Below are positions 53,198-61,348 of a stretch of DNA of 64,000 nt, in pieces. Both the position numbers and the translations under genes were made by a program. The notes beneath the pieces are model-generated. The model searched no databases, had not been told where the DNA came from, and saw nothing but the letters and a program-made list of their open reading frames with translations. The first letter of the stretch is position 1; each line of letters begins with the position of its first letter. The DNA is from Chitinophagales bacterium (GTDB lineage: Bacteria; Bacteroidota; Bacteroidia; Chitinophagales; UBA10324): assembly GCA_013816805.1 (NCBI GenBank), contig JACDDS010000012.1, forward strand, positions 62,001-126,000, in the 5' to 3' direction.

Positions 53198-56068
53198 ATG
53201 GCTGTTCAGAAAAAACCATCCGGCATATCAAAATTCTCCGGAAAATTATCGCTGATTATACCTTGTTACAATGAAGAACAGCGTATAAAAGATATGATTT
53301 CAGGGTTACAGGAATTTGAATTGAAATGTTCTTTCGATTATGAAATAATTGTAGTTAACGATGGCAGCACAGATGGAACTTATGAAACTATACTTTCAGA
53401 TCCATTTTTCAGACAGCTGAAAATATCTGGTAAGTTTACGCTGATACAGCTTCCTGAAAACCATGGGAAGGGTTATGCCCTAAAAAAAGGGATCGAAGCT
53501 GCAACCGGAACGCATTTACTCACCCTCGATGCAGACATGTCTGCGCGACCAGCGGAAATTTTAAACTGGATGTCAGCTAACAATAACAAGCTACCACAGG
53601 ATGAAATCTGGATAGCTTCGCGTGAACATTCTTCTTCAAAGATCAAAGAGATTCCATCTCGCCGCCGGACAGGAAGGATCTTTAATTTGTTAGTACGTTT
53701 TTTTACTCCCCTTAAGTTGCGTGACACGCAATGTGGCTTTAAGCTATATCCTTCAAGCATCGGAAAGCAAATTTTTTCTGAACAGCGTTCTGTTAGCTGG
53801 GCTCATGATGTAGAGCTACTGTATCATGCAAGTTTAAAAGGCATAACTATACGCGATATGCCCATAGTATGGGAAGCCAAACCAGGCAGTAAAATTTCTC
53901 CTGTAAAAGATGCACTTCCAATGCTACTTAGCGTAATGGCAGTTTCCATCCGGCTTAAACTGGAGTACTTTGTTTTAACACCTATAAGAATTATTACGAA
54001 TAAAGATTCGGCTGCTTCCCTACCAGATTTAGAAAAAAGAGATTCAATTTTCAGGCTGCTGTTCTTTGCTACCAGTTTGTTACTTTTTTTAATGATGACT
54101 TCGCTGAGTTTTAACTATGGAATCACGGGAGATGATTTAGATCAGAAGGTGTATGGCGAAACGGTATTAAACTTTTACACTTCATTTGGAAAAGATGCTT
54201 CTTGTCTTAACCTGAAAGTTGGCAATAAAGAAAACCTCTATATCTATGGAGGACTTTTTAATGTTATATCTGCCGCAGCGAACCGGTATGTTGGTGGATT
54301 GGATGAGTATGATATGCGTCATCTAATAAACTCCATGGCAGGATTTCTTGCTATTCTATTCGCAGGGCTTCTTGCTAAAGCAATTGGTAACTGGATGACA
54401 GGTTTTTTGGCAATTATTTTTTTGGCAACATGGCCACAGTTTTTTGGGCAATCCATGAACAATTCAAAAGATATTCCTTTTGCGCTCGGGTATGTGTTTA
54501 CTATTTATTATCTCATAAAATCAGTGAAGGAACTGCCCCGCCCTTCTTTACGGACCTGGATAATGGTAGCAATTGGTATTGCATTTACAATAAATATCCG
54601 CATTGGAGGATTGCTGCTGGTTGGCATGATGTACACCTTTGTTATTGGAGCATATATTCTTTCACCTGAAAAGAGAAAAGCGATCCAAAACACCAAATCC
54701 GGGGGCCCGCTTTTAATACGTTTGCTTATTGTAACCGTTGCTGGCTATTTCGGAGGATTGATCTTCTGGCCATACGGACTTCTTCATCCCCTATCAAATC
54801 CATTTATTGCTTTAAAAGAGATGTCTAATTTCTCGGTGGGTATTCAGGTTTTGTTCGGCGGAAAGCTGCTTTCTTCAAAAGAAATACCCTGGTACTATAT
54901 TCCTCAATGGCTCTGGATTACAACTCCTGTTATTGTTTTGTTTGCTGCAATTGCCTATAGCGTGATTTGGTATCCGGCAAGAAAAAAATTCTCGCTCATG
55001 CTAAGCTTGCTAATTCTGTTTGCTGCCCTGTTTCCCTGGGCATACACAGTATATCAAAAGTCTCCTTTGTATGATGGAATGCGTCAAATGTTATTTATTG
55101 TTCCAATACTGGCAGTTATGGCCGCTCTAACGTGGCAATTTATTCTTACTATTCCGAAACAAAAATTTATTTTATACATAATCACTACAGTGATTATAAT
55201 TGGAGCAGTATTACCCATACGTTTTTCATTGGCAAATCATCCTAATGAATATGTTTATTTTAATGAATTGATTGGCGGTATAAAAGGTGCATATGGAAAA
55301 TACGATACAGACTACTATATGAACAGTATTCGCAAAACATCAGATTGGTTAAAGCAAACAAGTGCATACAACACGTCATCCAAAGAGAAAAAAATTTTAA
55401 TAGGAACCAATGCTTTGGATCCGGTGAATTGGTATTTCCGGAATGATAGTAGCAAAGTCAAAATTGTTTATGTAAAATGGGATGCACCCGGAAATCCTAA
55501 AACACGCAGTGCACGTGACTGGGATTATGGAATTTTTTTTTCCAGAAATATTGACCCTTCCATGCTTACCAAAGGAACATGGCCTTCCCAAAAAGCTATT
55601 TATAAAAATGAGGCAGATGGTATTCCTCTCTCGGCAATAATTGAAAGAAAGGATAAGTCCGACATGATTGGCTACAATGCTATGCAGAAAGACAGCAATC
55701 AACTTGCGGAAAAATATTTTGAACAAGCCCTGAAGGATAATCCGCAAAATGAAGAAGTGGCTTTATGGATGGCTCAGGTGAAATTGAGTTTACATAAGTA
55801 TGAGGATGCCATTAAATATGCCCAACAGTATATTGAATTATTTCCAGGAAGCGATGAAGGGTACATGCTTCTAGGGGTTGCAAATGCCTATACCAATAAT
55901 TTTAATAATGCAGTGAACAATTTAAACAAAGCCATTCAATTAAATGCAATGAATTACCAGGCTTATACAATTCTTGGGCAATTGTACCAGCAAAGCGGTG
56001 ATGCTCAAACGGCGCAACAATATTTTTCCCAGGCAAAGCAGATACAGCAAACACTGAACTCGCAATAG
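53198..56068 (+). CDS. three-part fusion: GT2 glycosyltransferase, membrane glycosyltransferase, TPR
   Basis: 956 residues. Residues 15-255 are a GT-A domain of the dolichyl-phosphate sugar synthase type: SLIIPCYNEEQRI, IIVVNDGSTDGTYE, LTLDADMSARP, CGFKLYPSS. Residues about 285-680 hold many membrane helices in the pattern of the PMT/ArnT (GT-C) class, with a loop acidic pair in GITGDDLDQK. Residues 850-956 are TPR units (ALKDNPQNEEVALWMAQVKL, NAVNNLNKAIQLNAMNYQAY). This suggests one protein that makes a lipid-linked sugar and then uses it on the outer face. The methyltransferase gene starts 2 bases after its stop. Confidence 0.85.
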   Translation: MAVQKKPSGISKFSGKLSLIIPCYNEEQRIKDMISGLQEFELKCSFDYEIIVVNDGSTDGTYETILSDPFFRQLKISGKFTLIQLPENHGKGYALKKGIEAATGTHLLTLDADMSARPAEILNWMSANNNKLPQDEIWIASREHSSSKIKEIPSRRRTGRIFNLLVRFFTPLKLRDTQCGFKLYPSSIGKQIFSEQRSVSWAHDVELLYHASLKGITIRDMPIVWEAKPGSKISPVKDALPMLLSVMAVSIRLKLEYFVLTPIRIITNKDSAASLPDLEKRDSIFRLLFFATSLLLFLMMTSLSFNYGITGDDLDQKVYGETVLNFYTSFGKDASCLNLKVGNKENLYIYGGLFNVISAAANRYVGGLDEYDMRHLINSMAGFLAILFAGLLAKAIGNWMTGFLAIIFLATWPQFFGQSMNNSKDIPFALGYVFTIYYLIKSVKELPRPSLRTWIMVAIGIAFTINIRIGGLLLVGMMYTFVIGAYILSPEKRKAIQNTKSGGPLLIRLLIVTVAGYFGGLIFWPYGLLHPLSNPFIALKEMSNFSVGIQVLFGGKLLSSKEIPWYYIPQWLWITTPVIVLFAAIAYSVIWYPARKKFSLMLSLLILFAALFPWAYTVYQKSPLYDGMRQMLFIVPILAVMAALTWQFILTIPKQKFILYIITTVIIIGAVLPIRFSLANHPNEYVYFNELIGGIKGAYGKYDTDYYMNSIRKTSDWLKQTSAYNTSSKEKKILIGTNALDPVNWYFRNDSSKVKIVYVKWDAPGNPKTRSARDWDYGIFFSRNIDPSMLTKGTWPSQKAIYKNEADGIPLSAIIERKDKSDMIGYNAMQKDSNQLAEKYFEQALKDNPQNEEVALWMAQVKLSLHKYEDAIKYAQQYIELFPGSDEGYMLLGVANAYTNNFNNAVNNLNKAIQLNAMNYQAYTILGQLYQQSGDAQTAQQYFSQAKQIQQTLNSQ

Positions 56069-56070
56069 CC

Positions 56071-56805
56071 ATGGACCTGAAAGAATTAGAAAGTGGTGTT
56101 GATCCTGAAAAACATTGGTATTACCAATCAAAAAAAATCCCCTTAGTCCAATTTTTAAAATCTAAATTCTTATTAAGAAAAAAACCGCTGACCCTTATAG
56201 ATGTTGGGTCCGGGTCTGGATTTTTTATGTATGAATTGATAAAAGATAATCCGGAGATGATCGAAAAGATATGGCTTGTAGATACCGGCTATACGCAGCA
56301 AGAAATTTTAATGACTAAGAATCAGCTTATTGAAAAGTCGTTGTCTCTACCCTCTAAAATCAACGATGCGGTTGTAGTAATGATGGATGTTCTGGAACAT
56401 CTGATAAGCGATGCGGAAATGCTGGAATCGATTAAAAAAAAGTGCGTGGGTGAAAATTATTTCTTCATCACTGTTCCGGCATTTATGAATCTATGGAGCG
56501 GACATGACATCTATCTGGGTCACTACAGGCGATATGTTAAGAACTCATTAAACAACTTGCTTAGAGATTCTCTTTACAGAACAGAGAAAATTTATTACAT
56601 CTATGGAATGATTTTTCCCCTGGTTTGGATGTCCCGAAAACTCGAAAGTAAAAATGCCATCCCACAATCAGATATGAAAAGAATCAACAGCTGGGCAAAT
56701 ACTTTACTAACCAGGATTTGTTCCTTTGAAATGCATTTCAGGAAGTTAAATAAATTCGCTGGTGTTACCTGTGTTGCTGAAGGAAAAATAGATCAGTCAA
56801 ATTAA
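56071..56805 (+). CDS. class I SAM-dependent methyltransferase
   Basis: 244 residues. The SAM motif LIDVGSGSGFFMYELI is at about 47-62, with VVMMDVLEHLISDAEML (motif II region) and YFFITVPAFMNLWSGHD, HYRRYV. The pattern is that of small methyltransferases found beside glycan genes. The substrate is unknown. The 2-base spacing to the glycosyltransferase fusion indicates translational coupling, so it may modify the same glycan or lipid. Confidence 0.88.
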   Translation: MDLKELESGVDPEKHWYYQSKKIPLVQFLKSKFLLRKKPLTLIDVGSGSGFFMYELIKDNPEMIEKIWLVDTGYTQQEILMTKNQLIEKSLSLPSKINDAVVVMMDVLEHLISDAEMLESIKKKCVGENYFFITVPAFMNLWSGHDIYLGHYRRYVKNSLNNLLRDSLYRTEKIYYIYGMIFPLVWMSRKLESKNAIPQSDMKRINSWANTLLTRICSFEMHFRKLNKFAGVTCVAEGKIDQSN

Positions 56806-56852
56806 TACTCATAATTGCCTCGCTTCTTATAGATAACTTTTCTAAGAATATT

Positions 56853-57518
56853 ATGCACCAGCTACATCCTAAAACTTTAAAATTTCTTTCTGGTCTTAAA
56901 AAAAATAACAACAAGGAATGGTTTGAAAAGAACCGTGAGACATATGCAGAAATCCGGAATACTTTTATAAACGTAGTGCAGGAAGTAATTAATGAAATAA
57001 ATTTCTTCGATACATCCTTAGGAACCCCAGACGCAAAAAAATGTTTATTTAGGATAAACCGAGATATCCGTTTTTCAAAGGATAAATCTCCATATAAAAT
57101 AAATATGGGAGCTTCGATGGCAAAGGGAGGTAAGAACCTGCCCTCAGCGGGTTATTACCTGCATGTGCAGCCACACCGTTGCTTTATAGGCGGAGGAATC
57201 TGGATGCCACCATCAGATAATGTAAATAAGATTCGGCAAGAGATTGACTATAATTTTAGTGATTTCAAAAAAATTATAGAATCCGCTGCTTTCAAAAAAG
57301 AATTTGAATCTCTGAGTACTGAAGAAAAACTGGCGCGGCCTCCAAAAAATTATGCGCCAGATAACCCTGCTATCGAATACCTGAAACTTAAGAGCTTTAT
57401 CGCTACCAGGGATATAAAAGATGAGATTGTACTTTCAAAAAATTACCTTAGGGAGGTCATATTAACTTTCCGGCAATTGCATCCGCTCATATCTTTTATA
57501 AACAGGGCCGTCGCATAA
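56853..57518 (+). CDS. DUF2461 family protein
   Basis: 221 residues. Family pattern: LKFLSGLKKNNNKEWFEKNR, RINRDIRFSKDKSPYK, AGYYLHVQPHRCFIGGGIWMP and PPKNYAPDNPAIEYLKLKSF. The function of the family is not known. It follows the methyltransferase by 47 bases on the same strand and is probably the last gene of the run from 50905. Confidence 0.9.
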   Translation: MHQLHPKTLKFLSGLKKNNNKEWFEKNRETYAEIRNTFINVVQEVINEINFFDTSLGTPDAKKCLFRINRDIRFSKDKSPYKINMGASMAKGGKNLPSAGYYLHVQPHRCFIGGGIWMPPSDNVNKIRQEIDYNFSDFKKIIESAAFKKEFESLSTEEKLARPPKNYAPDNPAIEYLKLKSFIATRDIKDEIVLSKNYLREVILTFRQLHPLISFINRAVA

Positions 57519-57679
57519 GGTCTGAAGCTGCTACACTGGTGATTATCGGAAATAATTTCATAAATATTTTTATTTTCTGACTTTGTGACTTTAATTATTG
57601 ATTATAATGGAAATATTGACTGATCAGGGTGTCTGGTACGCACCTTGATTTAATTAGCCGAAACTAAAAATTTATAACT

Positions 57680-58126
57680 ATGTCACTCGTAAAATTTAAA
57701 AATAACACAAGCCCCGTTGAACGTGGATTCAACGATCTCTTTAATAATTTTTTAAATGATGATTTAGGTTTTTTTATGAAACCATTTAGCGGCTTTCAAA
57801 GCCCTGCGGTAAATTCTGTAGAAACTAAAGATCACTTCAGGCTTGAACTGGCGGTGCCGGGATTTAACAAGAATGATTTTTCAGTTAAGATCGAGGGAAA
57901 TCTTTTAACAGTGAGCGGAGAAAAGAAAAATGAATCAAACCGGGAAGATGAAACATTTACAATGCGGGAATTTAACCACACATCTTTCAGCCGTTCCTTT
58001 ACGCTTCCTAACACTGTGGATTCTACTAAGATAAGCGGTGAATATGTTGATGGACTTTTGAAAATTTTTATTCCAAAGAAGGAAGAAGCTAAGCAAAAGC
58101 CTGCAATGGAAGTTAAAATTTATTAA
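57680..58126 (+). CDS. Hsp20/alpha-crystallin small heat shock protein
   Basis: 148 residues. N-terminal arm (DLFNNFLNDDL), then the alpha-crystallin domain: VETKDHFRLELAVPGFNKND, VKIEGNLLTVSGEKK, NHTSFSRSFTLPNTVD and GEYVDGLLKIFIPKK. The I-x-I-type tail motif is not obvious. It is an ATP-independent holdase that binds unfolding proteins. It is monocistronic and has the strongest terminator in the window. Confidence 0.95.
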   Translation: MSLVKFKNNTSPVERGFNDLFNNFLNDDLGFFMKPFSGFQSPAVNSVETKDHFRLELAVPGFNKNDFSVKIEGNLLTVSGEKKNESNREDETFTMREFNHTSFSRSFTLPNTVDSTKISGEYVDGLLKIFIPKKEEAKQKPAMEVKIY

Positions 58127-58140
58127 TTGAAGCAGCACAT

Positions 58141-58180
58141 AAAAGCCGGCATCTGAAATAGATGCCGGCTTTTTTTTTAA
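58141..58180 (+). terminator. strong terminator of the Hsp20 gene
   Basis: AGCCGGCATCT pairs with AGATGCCGGCT over 11 bp around a loop of about seven bases, followed by nine Ts. Confidence 0.92.
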
Positions 58181-58239
58181 TGTCGCAGCCTTCTTTATAA
58201 GTTTTCCTTTCAAATTATGAGCCTTCCTTCCAAAAGCAT

Positions 58240-58247
58240 TATTTTTG
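58240..58247 (+). promoter_or_regulatory. -7 box TATTTTTG close to the YceI start
   Basis: Exact TAnnTTTG match ending 8 bases before the ATG at 58256. It supports that ATG rather than the one at 58217 and implies an almost leaderless message. Confidence 0.4.
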
Positions 58248-58255
58248 AAATACCC

Positions 58256-58831
58256 ATGCGCCACCACCAACCAAAATACCTTGGATTATTTTTCATTTGT
58301 TCTCTGTTCCTGGTTGCTGCAAACGTTCCGGCTCATAATGAACTATTTACTTCCCACAATGGTGAAATAACATTTTTGTCCTATGCTCCCCTGGAAGTCA
58401 TTACGGCCAGGTCAAATGAAATGCAGGGAGCTATAGATCCTGTAACCCGAACTTTTCTTTTCACAGTAAATGTAAATACCTTTCACGGCTTCAACAGCGG
58501 GCTGCAACAAATACATTTTAATGAGAATTATCTTGAAACAGATGTATATCCTAAGGCCACCTTCGATGGAAAGATTATTGAATCTGTGGACTTTAATATT
58601 CCGGGTAAATATGAGGTGAGAGCCAAGGGTAAGCTAACCATACATGGCATTCCGCAGGAAAGAATTATAAACGGAGCAATTGAAGTGTTCCAGGATCATA
58701 TAGTAGTGCAATCTAAATTTCCTGTTTTGCTTGAAGATCATCAGATTAAAGTTCCTAAAGTGGTATATCAAAAAATTGCTCCTGAAATAGATGTTACGCT
58801 ACATGCCGATTTAAAGAAGGTGAGTGATTAA
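58256..58831 (+). CDS. YceI-family exported protein
   Basis: 191 residues from the ATG at 58256, whose signal peptide (YLGLFFICSLFLVAANVPA) is clean; an upstream ATG at 58217 adds 13 residues and would be untranscribed if the box at 58240 is the promoter. The mature part follows the YceI lipocalin-like beta-barrel pattern: GEITFLSYAPLEVITA, FTVNVNTFHGFNSGL, YPKATFDGKI, KGKLTIHGI. YceI proteins bind long isoprenoid or lipid chains in the periplasm. Orphan gene. Confidence 0.85.
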   Translation: MRHHQPKYLGLFFICSLFLVAANVPAHNELFTSHNGEITFLSYAPLEVITARSNEMQGAIDPVTRTFLFTVNVNTFHGFNSGLQQIHFNENYLETDVYPKATFDGKIIESVDFNIPGKYEVRAKGKLTIHGIPQERIINGAIEVFQDHIVVQSKFPVLLEDHQIKVPKVVYQKIAPEIDVTLHADLKKVSD

Positions 58832-58926
58832 GAAATAACCAAACCAGATAGCTTAATTTCATATGCAAAAGATTTTCTTTCTTAGTATCATAAAACACCC
58901 TCCGTCACCCGAGCAATAAGCTGGCT

Positions 58927-59688
58927 ATGAATGTGATCATTATAGAAGATGAAGAACCTGCTGTAAAGCGGTTAGAAAAGTTACTTAAGAGCATAGGGCC
59001 TGATTACAGGATAGTTGCATCTCTGGATAGTATAGAAGGCTCAGTTAACTGGCTTTCCACGCATGATCATCCGGATCTGATGCTTATGGATATTCATCTA
59101 GCTGATGGTTCCAGCTTTGATATTTTCCGACATCAGAAAATTACCTGCCCGATAATTTTTATCACTGCCTATGATGAATATGCAGTAAAAGCATTTAAAG
59201 TAAACGGCATCGATTATTTACTTAAGCCAATCAAAAAAGAAGAGTTAAGATCCGCTCTCGATAAATTCGAAAAGATGCATTATCAGCAAGCCAGTTCCCT
59301 GGATTATTCTAAAGTGGCACAATTACTTTCCAAAGATCAGGATCAGTACATTAAACGCCTGGTAGTACATTATGGTCAAAACATACGGGCTATAGAAGTG
59401 GAAGACGTAGCTTATTTTTATACAGAAGAAAAAGTAATCTTTCTATGCACTAAAGATGACAGAAGGTTTTCAATTGACTTGAATCTTGATAAGCTCGAAA
59501 ATACCCTGAATCCAAAAAAGTTCTTCAGGATAAACCGCCAATTTATAGTCAATATCAAAGCCATCGAAAAAATGCTTGCCTATTCAAAATCACGGGTAAA
59601 AATTCTTCTGAACCCACCCTCAAGCCATGAAACCATTACCAGCGTTGAGCGATCCTCTGATTTTAAGAAATGGCTTGCCGGTGAATAA
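58927..59688 (+). CDS. LytTR-family response regulator
   Basis: 253 residues. Receiver domain 1-120: acidic pocket IIIEDEEPA, phospho-acceptor Asp in LMLMDIHLADG, ITAYDEYAVKAF and the Lys in DYLLKPIKK. A LytTR DNA-binding domain fills about 145-253 (RLVVHYGQNIRAIEVEDVAY, FFRINRQFIVNIKAIEKM). Such regulators normally pair with a 7TM- or 5TM-linked histidine kinase; none is in the neighbourhood, so it is an orphan here. Targets are unknown. Confidence 0.94.
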   Translation: MNVIIIEDEEPAVKRLEKLLKSIGPDYRIVASLDSIEGSVNWLSTHDHPDLMLMDIHLADGSSFDIFRHQKITCPIIFITAYDEYAVKAFKVNGIDYLLKPIKKEELRSALDKFEKMHYQQASSLDYSKVAQLLSKDQDQYIKRLVVHYGQNIRAIEVEDVAYFYTEEKVIFLCTKDDRRFSIDLNLDKLENTLNPKKFFRINRQFIVNIKAIEKMLAYSKSRVKILLNPPSSHETITSVERSSDFKKWLAGE

Positions 59689-59789
59689 GAAATCAATCTT
59701 AAATCGAACTTATAATTGCAGATAAGAAATTCTTTATGTTAATGTGATTAGGATAAAATTTACCAGGCAGAAATACAAATTACCTCTCA

Positions 59790-61184
59790 TCATTTATAAC
59801 CCAATATCTTCAGCATGCTTGCGGACGATTGCTGCTTGGCAAATAGCCAATCTTCCATTTCACCCTTTTTATTTTTATTGAGTAACACAACTTTTGGGGA
59901 TGGAATAAGGCAGTGTTTAATTCCACCATATCCGCTCAACTGATCCTGGTATGCACCCGTATGAAAAAACCCAATGTACAATGGTTCCCCGTTGCTGTTT
60001 TTAGGAAGAAAAACCTGGTTGATGTGTACTTCTGAGTTATAATAATCCTGGCTATCGCAGGTTAATCCTCCAAGGTTTACTTTTTGATAATCTACATCCC
60101 ACTTGTTGATGGGGAGCATTAAAAATCGCTGCCCTATACCCCAGGTATCAGGCAAAGTGGTTATAAAAGAGCTGTCGATCATATACCAGAGCTCAGCATC
60201 GTTCTGTTGTTTCTGCCCTATTATTTTATAGATATTGGCACCCGCTTCCCCTACCGTGAAACTTCCAAACTCTGTAAAAATATTAGGTACCGGGATCTTA
60301 TTTTTTTTGCAGGCATTCTTAATCTGCAGTACTATTTCGCGAATCATGTAATCATAATCGTAGTCGAAGCCAAGAGAATTTTTTACAGGAAAGCCTCCTC
60401 CAATATTAATAGAATCCAGTGTTGGACAAATTTTTCTTAATTGGCAATAAACGTTTAGAGCTTTATTCAGTTCACTCCAATAGTATGCATTATCACGGAT
60501 GCCGGTATTTATAAAAAAGTGAAGCATCTTCAGCATAAACTTTTTGTTGTTGTGGATTTTCTGGACATAAAATTCCAGAATATCGCGCCAGCGTATTCCA
60601 AGCCGTGAGGTATAAAATTCAAAGGTTGGCTCTTCCTCGGCGGCTATTCGTATGCCTATATTACACGTGCCGCGTACAGTACGCTGATATGCATGTATTT
60701 CATCCATATTATCAAGCACAGGAATTACATTAGTATATCCGTCATTGATAAGTGCAGCAATCTTAGTTGTATAAACTCTTGTTTTAAAACCGTTACAGAT
60801 TATAAACCGGTCCTTGTCTATCGCTTTTTTCTCATAGAGCTTTCGAATGATATTAATATCATAGGCAAAAGAAGTTTCAAGATGAACATCATTGCTGACA
60901 ACCTCTTCAAGTATGTGTGCAAAATGAGAGCTTTTTGTACAATAGCAGTAATAGTATTTTCCTCCGTACTTGTGTTCCTTAAAGGCCTTTTTAAAGAGCG
61001 ATTTTGCTTTCTGTATTTGGGAAAAGATCTTAGGCAGATAGATCAGCTTAAATGGGGTGCCGTATTTCCGCACCAGATTCATTATGGAAACACCGTTAAA
61101 GTAAAGCTCGTTGTCTATTACCTCAAAGCCATCCTGCGGAAAGTCAAACGTTTGTTGAATGAGGTCCTTATAGGTGTTAGTCAT
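59790..61184 (-). CDS. fold-type III PLP decarboxylase (arginine decarboxylase-like)
   Basis: 464 residues. An alanine-racemase-like barrel with the PLP lysine Lys84 in YYCYCTKSSHFAHIL, then LDSINIGGGFPVKN (phosphate-binding glycine loop), ITEFG-like IFTEFGSFTVGEAGANI and a catalytic-loop CDSQDYY. This is the Orn/DAP/Arg decarboxylase group 2 fold; Bacteroidota homologs of this size are commonly called arginine decarboxylases of polyamine synthesis. Lysine or carboxynorspermidine activity is not excluded. It has its own -7 box 47 bases upstream. Confidence 0.85.
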   Translation of the reverse strand: MTNTYKDLIQQTFDFPQDGFEVIDNELYFNGVSIMNLVRKYGTPFKLIYLPKIFSQIQKAKSLFKKAFKEHKYGGKYYYCYCTKSSHFAHILEEVVSNDVHLETSFAYDINIIRKLYEKKAIDKDRFIICNGFKTRVYTTKIAALINDGYTNVIPVLDNMDEIHAYQRTVRGTCNIGIRIAAEEEPTFEFYTSRLGIRWRDILEFYVQKIHNNKKFMLKMLHFFINTGIRDNAYYWSELNKALNVYCQLRKICPTLDSINIGGGFPVKNSLGFDYDYDYMIREIVLQIKNACKKNKIPVPNIFTEFGSFTVGEAGANIYKIIGQKQQNDAELWYMIDSSFITTLPDTWGIGQRFLMLPINKWDVDYQKVNLGGLTCDSQDYYNSEVHINQVFLPKNSNGEPLYIGFFHTGAYQDQLSGYGGIKHCLIPSPKVVLLNKNKKGEMEDWLFAKQQSSASMLKILGYK

Positions 61185-61230
61185 CTTTATATACGGAAGC
61201 TAATAGGGCATGTTATTTTTTAGCGGTGTG

Positions 61231-61238
61231 CAAACGTA
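61231..61238 (-). promoter_or_regulatory. minus-strand -7 box TACGTTTG for the decarboxylase
   Basis: CAAACGTA on the plus strand, an exact TAnnTTTG on the minus strand, giving a leader of about 40 bases. Confidence 0.45.
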
Positions 61239-61303
61239 CATGATTTTGGAATTCTAAAGGCATTTTTCTCCAGTGCAATAGAAGCAAGTCTATGGCTTAA
61301 ATT

Positions 61304-61334
61304 AAAAACCCCCGCGATTTGCAGGGGCTTTTAA
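61304..61334 (-). terminator. terminator of the Fn3/GEVED protein gene
   Basis: A G/C-rich hairpin (CCCC pairing with GGGG, with mismatches) flanked by A- and T-runs, 15 bases after the stop on the minus strand. Confidence 0.6.
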
Positions 61335-61348
61335 GTTTCATTCGCCTG

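Noticed and set aside
58927-59688. Two-component system with a neighbouring kinase
   Set aside because: Neither flank encodes a histidine kinase; YceI and a PLP decarboxylase flank the regulator.
60693-61223. 176-codon frame opposite the PLP decarboxylase
   Set aside because: Antisense shadow of a well-supported gene with conserved PLP motifs.
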